Source: Euryarchaeota archaeon UBA550
Lineage (GTDB): Archaea > Thermoplasmatota > Poseidoniia > Poseidoniales > Poseidoniaceae
DNA length: 46,932 bases
Direction: 5' to 3'
Assembly (NCBI GenBank): GCA_002506705.1
Contig: DAYA01000055.1
Span: 1-46,932, forward strand
Shown: positions 16,304 through 24,740 of the stretch, piece after piece
How positions within the stretch are numbered: the stretch's first letter is position 1
Layout: each line of letters begins with the position of its first letter
Position numbers and translations under genes: made by a program
Notes under the pieces: generated by a model
What the model was told of the DNA's origin: nothing
Database searches by the model: none
The model's input: only the letters and a program-made list of their open reading frames with translations

Positions 16304-17436
16304 CACCAAGCCTCCTTATCGGGTATGTAGTCTACAACAGGGCTGTTTAGTCCACACTCTGAACAAGTGTATCTAGTGGGGTATGTTTCTTCACAGCCTA
16401 TGCATATTTCCCCAGCGACGCCTCGACTATTACAATCTGAATTTGCACAATCAACGAGTGTTTCCCCCTTTTCGTTTTGGCTGATTGGAGCGTTTGCATT
16501 ACAGGCTGGACATTCTCCCTCTGTAGCAAGAATGACTCCTTCAATAAGCAAATCCGCATCTGCTGCTGCTGCTGCCTTTGTCTGAACTTTAGCTCCTTCA
16601 CCCAACATTCGCTGGGGAAACCACAGCATGTGCATCAATGTGTAGATTAGAGCAACACCAGTGATTAGATGGATGAAGTAAACACCGTAGTCTTCCACAG
16701 TCCTGTCTGCGATGAAATGTGCCCCAGACCAGCCATTAATGACCATGAGAACAACCCACATCACGACCATTGTCGTCCACGAAAACAAACTATGCTCTAC
16801 CATTGCCTCTTCCATAATTCTTACATCTGTATGAACATGGTTCTCCTGAACATGGTAATCTCGTGTTTCAGTTACCGCCTTCCAGAAGAAGTATGTGAAG
16901 AAGCAACCAACTGCGGTAAGCATGACTCCACCCAGCGCATCACCTAAACTAGCACCAATTGGGAAACTCGGAGAACTTACATGAAGTACTACTTGAGATA
17001 AGAAAATCGAACCCCAAATTATGATTATGTTGATGACGTGTCCGCGCATAATCGGAAAATTTACCGAAATCTGAACAAAGAACCAAACCCATAGTATCCC
17101 TGAAATTATTAATTGGAAAAACGCAAATCCACCAATGCCTGCCAAGCCATCCAGACCAGTGACTTTTGGGTCTCCCCCAGCATACAAATCTGTAGAAACA
17201 GAGCCAAGTAGGAATGCCGCAATTCCTGTCAGCATAGTCAAAATATGAGGCTGTCCCCATTCACGTCTGAGTAATTTGAACTGAAATTTCCATTCGTGGC
17301 GAAGCTTGTCAACCGACTTGAAAATCGGATGTAAATCTGCAAATTCCTTGTCTAGAACTATATCCGCTAGGCGAAATGGCATGTCTCCATGAGTTTCTGC
17401 GGAGATTTCTATCTCTCCCGAGAACTCTTCCGCCAT
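16303..17436 (-). CDS. Six-helix membrane protein with C-terminal zinc ribbons
   Basis: I do not recognise a named family. The 377-aa product has a cytoplasmic N-terminus of about 65 residues, six predicted membrane helices (for example ILTMLTGIAAFLLGSV, VINIIIIWGSIFLSQVVL, WTTMVVMWVVLMVING), and a soluble C-terminus with two CxxC-type zinc modules (CPACN...CANSDC and CIGCEE...CSECG). Met 17436 starts a plausible acidic N-terminus; the earlier in-frame start at 17526 is less likely. It is the first gene of the tight three-gene set with the cysteine desulfurase and the subtilase, overlapping the desulfurase by one base, so a functional link to sulfur delivery or membrane metal-site assembly is possible but untested. 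Confidence 0.8.
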   Translation of the reverse strand: MAEEFSGEIEISAETHGDMPFRLADIVLDKEFADLHPIFKSVDKLRHEWKFQFKLLRREWGQPHILTMLTGIAAFLLGSVSTDLYAGGDPKVTGLDGLAGIGGFAFFQLIISGILWVWFFVQISVNFPIMRGHVINIIIIWGSIFLSQVVLHVSSPSFPIGASLGDALGGVMLTAVGCFFTYFFWKAVTETRDYHVQENHVHTDVRIMEEAMVEHSLFSWTTMVVMWVVLMVINGWSGAHFIADRTVEDYGVYFIHLITGVALIYTLMHMLWFPQRMLGEGAKVQTKAAAAADADLLIEGVILATEGECPACNANAPISQNEKGETLVDCANSDCNSRGVAGEICIGCEETYPTRYTCSECGLNSPVVDYIPDKEAW

Positions 17437-17585
17437 AGTGGGGCCTGACTGTTTTCCCTTTGAGTCATTTCGGTCGTTTGCACCTCCTACGGAGGTGTGA
17501 ATTCTAGCAAATAAAGCACAAATCACTACTCTGCCTTGCAGAAAAATCCTCTAGAATTTTGGTTCGAATTTGATTTCAAGAATCG

Positions 17586-17671
17586 TGGCGCCGAGAGGGA
17601 GATTTGAACTCCCGAGGGACGGGCCCACGCGATTTCCAGTCGCGCGCACTACCAGGCTATGCGATCTCGGC
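17586..17671 (-). tRNA. tRNA-Ser (anticodon GGA), CCA encoded
   Basis: The minus-strand sequence folds as a class II tRNA. The acceptor stem is GCCGAGA/TCTCGGC with discriminator G, then an encoded CCA. The D-arm contains TAGCCTGGTAG, the anticodon stem is CGCGA/TCGCG with loop CTGGAAA (anticodon GGA), there is a long variable arm, and the T-arm is GGGAG-TTCAAAT-CTCCC. It reads UCC and UCU serine codons. No intron is present. Confidence 0.96.
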
Positions 17672-17694
17672 TGCAACTTCGCCGACAGGCCTTC

Positions 17695-17714
17695 CATGTT
17701 TAACCGAAACGGTT
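17695..17714 (-). promoter_or_regulatory. Predicted tRNA-Ser promoter region with dyad
   Basis: On the minus strand GGTTAAACATG sits 25-35 bases upstream of the tRNA-Ser 5' end, the right distance for a TATA element. The adjoining AACCG-AAA-CGGTT (17702-17714) is a perfect inverted repeat. No other element is evident. Confidence 0.4.
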
Positions 17715-17734
17715 GGTGATAGCCTGTGGTGAAT

Positions 17735-17750
17735 CCGAATCGATTATATC
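17735..17750 (+). promoter_or_regulatory. Predicted BRE/TATA promoter of tRNA-Thr
   Basis: CCGAATCGATTATATC has a BRE-like CCGAA followed by an ATTATAT TATA core centred about 28 bases before the tRNA 5' end, so transcription would begin at or within a few bases of the mature tRNA. This is the best-positioned promoter in the window and supports the CCGAA-led motif seen at 8101 and 24493. Confidence 0.6.
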
Positions 17751-17774
17751 ACAACGGTAGGTGGCGCCGAATAC

Positions 17775-17849
17775 GCCACCATGGCTTAGTGGTATAGCAC
17801 CTCATTGGTAATGAGGAGGTCGCGAGTTCAAGTCTCGCTGGTGGCTCCA
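17775..17849 (+). tRNA. tRNA-Thr (anticodon GGT), CCA encoded
   Basis: The gene shows a complete cloverleaf: acceptor GCCACCA/TGGTGGC, D-arm with TTAGTGGTATAG, anticodon stem CCTCA/TGAGG with loop TTGGTAA (anticodon GGT), a 5-nt variable loop, T-arm GCGAG-TTCAAGT-CTCGC, discriminator T and an encoded CCA. No intron. It reads ACC and ACU threonine codons. Confidence 0.96.
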
Positions 17850-17851
17850 AG

Positions 17852-17880
17852 TTTGTTTCTTTTTTGTTAGTGGCTTTTTG
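17852..17880 (+). terminator. T-rich terminator of tRNA-Thr
   Basis: Starting three bases after the encoded CCA, the plus strand has successive T runs (TTTG, TTTC, TTTTTT and TTTTT within 17852-17880), the typical archaeal oligo-T termination signal. No stable stem precedes it other than the tRNA itself. Confidence 0.65.
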
Positions 17881-17902
17881 GGGCAGGGTTGATAGGATAC
17901 AG

Positions 17903-17919
17903 CGGACCCGTAGGGTCCG
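17903..17919. repeat. 17-bp dyad CGGACCC-GTA-GGGTCCG before the second giant surface gene
   Basis: A perfect 7-bp inverted repeat with a GTA centre, ending nine bases before the ATG at 17929. The core GGACCCGTAGGGTCC matches the dyad upstream of the other giant gene (8078-8092) except at one symmetric pair. As RNA it would fold directly over the region where a ribosome-binding site is expected; none is visible, so hairpin-based translational control and DNA operator function are both possible. Confidence 0.5.
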
Positions 17920-17928
17920 GTAGTCATC

Positions 17929-20900
17929 ATGAAGTCTCACACTAAAACTTCCCTCGCGATGTTTTTGACGATTCTAATGATCAGCCATGTAGCCTCAGCG
18001 GCGACTAGTTCCTGGAATGGTCCATCCGGCTTATCAGGCGCCTCACAAACGGTTTCAGATGCGTTTGAGGTGCCAGGAAATGCAACAGTAATCGATGCAT
18101 GGTTGCACGTTGATGAGAGCGGTTATCTTGAAGATGGATATGGAGTTACCTGGACAGGTGAAGATGTTCCCGGAAATTTCACATCAGGCCAATTTTCAAA
18201 CACTATGATTGGTAAATTCGAAGGAGCGATGTCACTAATGCCAGATTCTGCAGTTTCTAATGTCGATTCATTTTCTTCAGCAAGTTTGCAGTTACCATCC
18301 GCTTGGTCTCACACTGGCTCTATTTGGGAAGCTGTTAATCCCAGCAGCATGAATGGTACAGTATCCGGAACAACCAGAACAATGGCCCATGGTTCTGCTC
18401 CAGCCACAGCAGCAGATGGTGGAGTAGTCGCAGCCACTTTACCCGGTCAAGGTTTGCCAACTAGTTCATCGGGAGCGTTGATAGCTCCTCAATTCGCGAT
18501 TCCATCACCAATCAACAATTTCAATCTCTCTTTTGCACATTCTCACCACCTCGATTCCCTTGACGGCGCATGGGTTGAGTACAGACTTGACAACGGGCCT
18601 TGGACCTACATTGCACCAAGCGGCGGATACACCTCGACAATATCTGCAAATGCATCGGTTCCAAATGGTGCAAATGGTTCGGGATTTGCAGTATTTGGTA
18701 ATGGCAACTTCAGTGGCTGGAACACAGTGGTTTTCAATCTTGATAATATCTCAGGAATTTCAAATGCCACTCTGATGCAGTTTAGATTCCAAGTATGGAC
18801 CGATAGCAACAGTACTTCACGACCCGGTTGGTTCTTAGACAGTTTTTCCGTAACAAATCAGGGCAATTCAGTTGGATATTGGCACCATGGATGCTACAGT
18901 CAAACAGGAAGCACCTGTTTTTACAGTAACAACGCTCATGCTGCACTGGAAAGTGCAATCGATCTCTCGAACACATCAACGGGTTCCAAGGTTCAAACAA
19001 GGCTTGAGTTCGACCTCGAAGGTTCATCATACGACAATTTCTGTGTTGAGTTATCTACAGATAATGGAACCACGTGGACTGATATTTCATCCGGTACTTC
19101 CGCCACAACGACAGACTGTCGTTCGAGAACTGGTGCGATACCAGGTAGCAGTTATACGCTACCAAACGGAACAACAGTGTTTGATGATTCAGGAGGTTTC
19201 GTTACTCTCGATTTCTCAATTCCACAAGCCATGCTTGGCTCCAACAACACCTCCAAAATTAGGTACGTCGTTCAAACAGATAGTTCCGTACAATACGGGT
19301 CTTCTACCGACGAGCGCGAAGGTTTGACTGTGGACTGGTTCAAGATAATCACTTCAAACGGAACCACCGTTGATGTAAATCACCTATCTAATTCAAGCAG
19401 TGCGTCCAATTACGGAATAAATGGCGCTACAAATGACTGGGCTTTCATACAGATAGGAGCAGGTGGGCTGAGTATAACAGATTCACTAGAAGATGCCCCC
19501 GCATTACCGCCAGGGGGTTGGTCGATATCTAATCAAGCAGGTCAAACCGGTTGGCAATTTGGTGCAGTTTGCTCAAACTACACCGATGGCCCAACATCTT
19601 TCCCTAGTGCTAGTCTTGGATTTGGTACAAATCTCTGTGGAGATTATGATTCTAGTTCTGATAATTCTCTGTATTCGCCGTCTTACTACGTTCCGTTAGG
19701 AGCGAGTGCGAGATTTGTTTGGCAGCACTGGATGTGTGCAGAGGATGGTTGGGACGGCGGATTACTGTATGTCTCCACCAATGGTGGTGCTTGGAATCAA
19801 GCATTTGTGAATTATACGAACAGTACTAATTGGTATGATGGAACAATAACTAGCACTAGTGGATTCATTGGGACTAATGTTTGGGATGGAAGACAGTATG
19901 TCGCTGCTTCAGGTCAATTTTCATGCACTAGCAGTGCAAACATTCCATGGCTGAGTATGGAGTACGATGTATCTAACCTCTCAGGAAATAACGTGTCATT
20001 CAGATTTAGACAAATCAGCGACACTGCTGTACAGGAGCCGGGGTGGTACGTTGATGATATTGGTCTAGAAGTCGACTGGTTTGAGACCGAAGGTTCGTGG
20101 AGATCACCTCTTATTTCTACAAACGACCTTGGGTACGGATTCGTTGATGCGGACGTAATTCTGCCAGCAAATACTTGGTATGGTGTTGACGTGTTAGACG
20201 CTTCAGGTCAATTAATTCCCGGACATGAAAATATGTCTCTACCTCTCTCTTTGGCTAGTATTGACAGAGATAATCATTCAGGCATATACATCGAAGTTAA
20301 CATGGGTACAGATGACCAATATTACACGCCTTTGATCCGTGAGTTAACTGTGGGTGCTACAAGGTACTTTGGCGACTCTAACGGTTGGAATATACCCTCT
20401 TCGCTAACACGCTTATCAAATGGCACCTGGGTCAATAATGGTGGAGGTACAATCGCAGTTACTGGTGATTCCGGATTATCGTCCCGGCCAATATCTTCAG
20501 CAACTTTGACGGGTAACTTCACTGGAGTTACAGCTTCACTCACCACATCTGGTACTCAAAGCGTTACCACAACGAGTGTAAATTCAGTTCTTAACCTAGG
20601 TGATATGCGTACTTCAATCGCTCCTAGAGTTACTTTTGCTCCGGGTGCTTCTGTATCTGAGTTAGTATTCCGTGGCGCTTTCGCTCAACCTGCAAGCGGT
20701 GCAACAATCGATTTAGCAGATGATGGAGCAATCGACTGGGAGTTCAGTTCAATGCCGGGATACGGTTCATATGGCTGGCAGACTCAAATCAATTCTAATC
20801 AAATTCAACATTCGCTTGATATCCAAGACACTGGAACACTTTCAGTTATGATTCCTGATGGAGCTAATGTCCATACTATGCTAATCGGTCTAAATCCGGA

Positions 20901-23900
20901 TGGAAGCACATCACCATTGGCAGTATCTAGCGGTTCAAATCAATTTTACCAAATTGCATACACTAACTGGTCTACATCGGTAGTGTCAATTTCCAATCCT
21001 CAGTTTGCCACATCCGGTACATACACTGATTCTTCGGGAAGGGATTGGTCAATGATTGATATTGAGTTTGCATCTAACGGTTCAAATTTCAATATTGGCT
21101 CATTCGCAATTGGGTATAATTTGCTGGAGAATGTATCCGGGTTAGGTCAGACTGTCAAAGACTATCACGAGCAAAACTCAAACAATGGTCAAATCGATAT
21201 CGTGAATGTACCAATAACTTGGACTGCTTCAACTGGTGGAGTTGCAATCGATGGAGGAGTATATCATGAAAATATGATTACTAACCATCCATTTAATGTC
21301 CCTGTTACTTGGTATCCAACTGGTGAGTTGCAGGGATTCATTACCCAACATCACCATTTACTTGGAAATGAAAACATCGACGAAATTCACTTGATTGGTA
21401 TGGATTCATCAGGTGACAGTGTAACAATTACTCTGACAGACATCCACACCAGCCCAGTGTTCACTCAAAGTAGTGGCTTTGGCATGTTGAAACTGCAGAA
21501 CAACTCATCGGTAACTGAAATCGGTGGTAGGTTGGTAGTGGATTGGCAGTTTGAGGTCGATTGGGATTGGAATGATTCACAATCAGTGATTTGGACAGCT
21601 CAAGCATACGAAATAATTGCTGGAAACTTGGAGGGGCTATCTCCTGCTACTGCTCAGTCTGGAGATATAGGAATACAAGCTAGCGAAAACGATCTTCAAG
21701 TTGATACATGGAAGGTTGTCGATTTCTACGGTCATGAGTTGTCTGACATGTTTTCTCCAGATTACCCATTCTGGGCTAAATCTGGAAGTCAAGTTTCAGT
21801 TTCAGGAACCGTACGTTTTGAGAATACGCTAGACCTCAGGCCACAGACGGAAGATTTCGAAGTCGCAGTTAGCATAGGTGGTTCAGACGTAATCCTAAAC
21901 TCAACTAGTGACGGACAGTGGACTGGTCTTGTAACATTGCCCGTCAACAATACACAAGTGAACCTAACTCCTTACGTAATCAGGGCTGGACCTGCGACAG
22001 GTGCGTCAGGGGCAGAAGATACAACTTTCACCAGTCCAGTCACTGTATTGCTTGATTCAGAATCACCTTATGCATCCAATCTTCAGGTTAACTCTGGCCA
22101 GAGATTGCTAGCTGCAGACGGCTACACATGGGACCCTAGCACACCATTGTCTCTACAAGTTACAATTACGGATAATCAAGCACTTGGCAATGAAGTTGTA
22201 ATGCATTATTGGCGTCAGGAATTGGATGACACAAATCTTGATGGGGTTGCAGATGAGTTAGAATACAGAACAATGTCGAAACCACTGCCAGAGGGTGTGG
22301 CTGGTGAGAGAACACTCTCATTCGGTGGAATCGATGTTTCGGGAATGCAGATGAATGCTAAACTTTCGGTTTACTTTACCTCAATAGATTATGCTGGTCA
22401 TGAATTACTATTCGGAGGAAGCCCTGGTCTCGATAATGACATGGCAACAATGATTATAGCAGTAAATGAACCAACAACAATTCCTCTCTCATCATTGGAA
22501 TTGGATTCGGTTAGCGACCAATTACTCGCAGGACAAATGCACAACCTCACGATGGAAATTAGTGATGCGAATGGAGTTGATTCAATCGACATCGTTACAG
22601 TAAAGTTACTAGGCGCAGATGTAGATGAAGTGGGAGTAATGAATTGGGAGCCTAGAAATGGTGCAATTTACACAAATAATGATTCACAACTAACTCTTCA
22701 TGATGTAATTACCATACAAGGTGATGGAGATTCTTGGTACGTGTCTTGGCACTTTAGTTTAGATTGGGATTTCGATGAATCATTAGTTCCTGAATATGCT
22801 TTGCCAGCTATAGTCGTGTTTGATGATGATGATTTGAACCCTGTAGCATTGCTAACAAATTTGGGAGATATTCGCTGGCAACTGGACAATGATCTCAAGG
22901 TGACATTGGATGAAAAATCTGACAACACACCACCTATTTCTCAACCATCATCAGGGCACATATTTGTTCAGCCTGGTGATGATTTGACTTTCACTGGTAA
23001 GGTAGTCTATTCGAAATCTGGAATTCCTGTAGAAAATCTACCTAGCCAGGGCCTTGAAGTAACGGTTAGCACAAGTTATGGTAGTGAACCGCTTCAAGTA
23101 TATGCGGAAGTTGTTGTGGGTGGCAGTTGGGAAACCGGTCTAATCTTACCATCGAGGTCACTATCAACACCCGAATTGGTCGTGGATTATTCAATAACTG
23201 GAGTTCCTCTCCCAGGATATGATCTATCTTCGCTTAATACCATGATTACAGTTGATGAAACCTTACCAGTCGTTCAGTTTTCAACCGCACCGTTATCGCT
23301 CAACGATGAGGAATTAGAGACGCTACAATATTCGGTTTTGATTATTGAAGAAGGAGGAATGCCAGCAGGCGATATAGAAGTTAATTGGGCATTTTTGAGA
23401 AATGGTTTGATTATGGATAATGGCCAATCTAGTAGCATTATCCCGTATATTGCCAACAACTCAGGTACATGGACATATTCTGGTAGTGTAGATTTCACTG
23501 AAGGAGTAAATGTTACACTTGTGGAAGGTGATGAACTGATTTGGTGGGTCGACGTTGTCGACTTGGCAGGGAATGCTGCTAGAGGAACAGGTCTATCCGA
23601 GATTGACCCTATGAATACGATATTCACTGTACTTTCCTTCGACTTGACTGTGACAAATATCGAAATTACCCTCGCAGATGGTTCTATTCCAAGAGGAAAC
23701 GAGGTTGTCGAAGGAACTGAAATCGGTGTGGTTGTCCAAGTTAGAAATCTTGGTACAAAAGCGGGTACTGTTAAAATCTCACTTGTTGAAGACTTAGGTG
23801 CTGCGAGGAATTGGTTATCTCATGGTGAAGTAGACCTAACTATTGCTCCTGGACAGACAATGGAAACAATTCCACTATTGTTTGAAACATACGGGGCTGG

Positions 23901-24459
23901 AAATCAGAACCTATACGTTAACGTCAGTGGCATGGACCTATGGATTGAAAACTCAATGTTACCACATTGTTCTAGCATAAATGGTAATGCTACCTGTGAC
24001 TTAGATGTTGAGAGCGATATGCCAAGAGTGATAAGTCAGGATGACGCAGAGAGTGGTTTAGATGGCACAGCTCTTACAATTGGTATTCTTGCATTGCTTT
24101 TGATTGGTGCGGCCTTTGCGATTATCGTTCTCATGCGTAGAGAAAAGTCCGATTACAGTATATTCTATGATGATGATGAATGGGAAGAAGATGACATTGA
24201 AGATTTCCAAGAACAAAAGGAGACACCAATTCTACCACCTATTTCGCCAGACAGGCCTGCATTAGATTCTGCATCAGAGGTTCTAAATTCAAATGACGGC
24301 AATGGTGAAGACGAAACCGTTGAAACTCAAAACTCTGATGAAGAAAAGGACTCAGATGCACAAGAAACGACTGCTGATGAGGTTGAGGAACCCGTTGTTG
24401 AACCGGTAGAAGAGAGTGACCCTTGGGCGGATGTTGAGCACTCTGAAAAAGTAGATTGA
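17929..24459 (+). CDS. Giant membrane-anchored surface protein (2176 aa) with MAM/immune-inhibitor-A-like modules
   Basis: The protein begins with a Sec signal peptide (LAMFLTILMISHVASAA). Its N-terminal third contains repeated jelly-roll-like modules of the MAM / immune-inhibitor-A C-terminal type, each ending in a GWY/FVDD or GWFLDSF signature (PGWFLDSFSV, PGWYVDDIGLEVDWF) and carrying conserved W, G and Cys residues (CAEDGWDGGLLYVSTNGG). Long beta-rich Ig/CARDB-like repeats follow. One transmembrane helix (about 2046-2068, IGILALLLIGAAFAIIVL) precedes a 108-aa, very acidic cytoplasmic tail beginning RREKSDYSIFYDDD. It is probably an adhesin or substrate-capturing surface protein. No protease active site was recognised. 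It is monocistronic, between tRNA-Thr and the 59-aa gene. Confidence 0.88.
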   Translation: MKSHTKTSLAMFLTILMISHVASAATSSWNGPSGLSGASQTVSDAFEVPGNATVIDAWLHVDESGYLEDGYGVTWTGEDVPGNFTSGQFSNTMIGKFEGAMSLMPDSAVSNVDSFSSASLQLPSAWSHTGSIWEAVNPSSMNGTVSGTTRTMAHGSAPATAADGGVVAATLPGQGLPTSSSGALIAPQFAIPSPINNFNLSFAHSHHLDSLDGAWVEYRLDNGPWTYIAPSGGYTSTISANASVPNGANGSGFAVFGNGNFSGWNTVVFNLDNISGISNATLMQFRFQVWTDSNSTSRPGWFLDSFSVTNQGNSVGYWHHGCYSQTGSTCFYSNNAHAALESAIDLSNTSTGSKVQTRLEFDLEGSSYDNFCVELSTDNGTTWTDISSGTSATTTDCRSRTGAIPGSSYTLPNGTTVFDDSGGFVTLDFSIPQAMLGSNNTSKIRYVVQTDSSVQYGSSTDEREGLTVDWFKIITSNGTTVDVNHLSNSSSASNYGINGATNDWAFIQIGAGGLSITDSLEDAPALPPGGWSISNQAGQTGWQFGAVCSNYTDGPTSFPSASLGFGTNLCGDYDSSSDNSLYSPSYYVPLGASARFVWQHWMCAEDGWDGGLLYVSTNGGAWNQAFVNYTNSTNWYDGTITSTSGFIGTNVWDGRQYVAASGQFSCTSSANIPWLSMEYDVSNLSGNNVSFRFRQISDTAVQEPGWYVDDIGLEVDWFETEGSWRSPLISTNDLGYGFVDADVILPANTWYGVDVLDASGQLIPGHENMSLPLSLASIDRDNHSGIYIEVNMGTDDQYYTPLIRELTVGATRYFGDSNGWNIPSSLTRLSNGTWVNNGGGTIAVTGDSGLSSRPISSATLTGNFTGVTASLTTSGTQSVTTTSVNSVLNLGDMRTSIAPRVTFAPGASVSELVFRGAFAQPASGATIDLADDGAIDWEFSSMPGYGSYGWQTQINSNQIQHSLDIQDTGTLSVMIPDGANVHTMLIGLNPDGSTSPLAVSSGSNQFYQIAYTNWSTSVVSISNPQFATSGTYTDSSGRDWSMIDIEFASNGSNFNIGSFAIGYNLLENVSGLGQTVKDYHEQNSNNGQIDIVNVPITWTASTGGVAIDGGVYHENMITNHPFNVPVTWYPTGELQGFITQHHHLLGNENIDEIHLIGMDSSGDSVTITLTDIHTSPVFTQSSGFGMLKLQNNSSVTEIGGRLVVDWQFEVDWDWNDSQSVIWTAQAYEIIAGNLEGLSPATAQSGDIGIQASENDLQVDTWKVVDFYGHELSDMFSPDYPFWAKSGSQVSVSGTVRFENTLDLRPQTEDFEVAVSIGGSDVILNSTSDGQWTGLVTLPVNNTQVNLTPYVIRAGPATGASGAEDTTFTSPVTVLLDSESPYASNLQVNSGQRLLAADGYTWDPSTPLSLQVTITDNQALGNEVVMHYWRQELDDTNLDGVADELEYRTMSKPLPEGVAGERTLSFGGIDVSGMQMNAKLSVYFTSIDYAGHELLFGGSPGLDNDMATMIIAVNEPTTIPLSSLELDSVSDQLLAGQMHNLTMEISDANGVDSIDIVTVKLLGADVDEVGVMNWEPRNGAIYTNNDSQLTLHDVITIQGDGDSWYVSWHFSLDWDFDESLVPEYALPAIVVFDDDDLNPVALLTNLGDIRWQLDNDLKVTLDEKSDNTPPISQPSSGHIFVQPGDDLTFTGKVVYSKSGIPVENLPSQGLEVTVSTSYGSEPLQVYAEVVVGGSWETGLILPSRSLSTPELVVDYSITGVPLPGYDLSSLNTMITVDETLPVVQFSTAPLSLNDEELETLQYSVLIIEEGGMPAGDIEVNWAFLRNGLIMDNGQSSSIIPYIANNSGTWTYSGSVDFTEGVNVTLVEGDELIWWVDVVDLAGNAARGTGLSEIDPMNTIFTVLSFDLTVTNIEITLADGSIPRGNEVVEGTEIGVVVQVRNLGTKAGTVKISLVEDLGAARNWLSHGEVDLTIAPGQTMETIPLLFETYGAGNQNLYVNVSGMDLWIENSMLPHCSSINGNATCDLDVESDMPRVISQDDAESGLDGTALTIGILALLLIGAAFAIIVLMRREKSDYSIFYDDDEWEEDDIEDFQEQKETPILPPISPDRPALDSASEVLNSNDGNGEDETVETQNSDEEKDSDAQETTADEVEEPVVEPVEESDPWADVEHSEKVD

Positions 24460-24492
24460 CTAAGCAAACGCGCGATTTACACTATTTCGTAA

Positions 24493-24508
24493 CCGAAATC
24501 AATTAAAG
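24493..24508 (+). promoter_or_regulatory. Predicted promoter of the 59-aa gene
   Basis: CCGAAATCAATTAAAG has the same CCGAA-led layout as the tRNA-Thr promoter, with AATTAAA as TATA core. The predicted start near 24530 falls at the beginning of the AGAGAG hairpin (24531-24547), giving a leader of about 30 nt. Its presence argues that the small downstream ORF is a real, separately transcribed gene. Confidence 0.45.
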
Positions 24509-24530
24509 CCTATTTTCCTAACTCAACATC

Positions 24531-24547
24531 AGAGAGCAAGTCTCTCT
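24531..24547 (+). promoter_or_regulatory. Leader hairpin AGAGAG-CAAGT-CTCTCT
   Basis: A perfect 6-bp inverted repeat with a 5-nt loop at the predicted 5' end of the 59-aa gene's mRNA. It may protect the 5' end or act as an operator. No ribosome-binding site is evident between it and the ATG at 24561. Confidence 0.35.
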
Positions 24548-24560
24548 GGATGGGATTGGC

Positions 24561-24740
24561 ATGAATAATAGAAGCGTCAGCAAGGATACGGATGCCCGTG
24601 TTCGAGAATTACAAACACAAGTTGCAGATTTGAAGGAGTTAGTGAACACACTCCTCTCCGTAATTTGTGAGGAACCAGATGGTGTTACTAGCGGTGCAGC
24701 ACCATCGTATGGCCAACCGAAAATGAACTACTGTATGTGA
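24561..24740 (+). CDS. Small hypothetical protein, 59 aa, predicted coiled coil
   Basis: The reading starts MNNRSVSKDTDARVRELQ and contains a heptad-like amphipathic helix (about residues 11-36, with V, L, V, L, V, L at spaced positions), followed by a short CEEPDG turn and a Gly/Ala/Ser/Pro-rich tail ending NYCM. A short coiled-coil oligomeriser or partner-binding peptide is likely; no family is recognised. Support for coding comes from a dedicated promoter-like element, the clean helix pattern, and a stop that abuts exactly the stop of the convergent rtcB. An earlier ATG at 24550 is out of frame and terminates after four codons. Confidence 0.6.
   Translation: MNNRSVSKDTDARVRELQTQVADLKELVNTLLSVICEEPDGVTSGAAPSYGQPKMNYCM

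Noticed and set aside
16555..16580. GCT/TGC triplet run as a tandem repeat
   Set aside because: It lies inside the membrane zinc-ribbon gene and simply encodes an alanine stretch (KAAAAADADLL).
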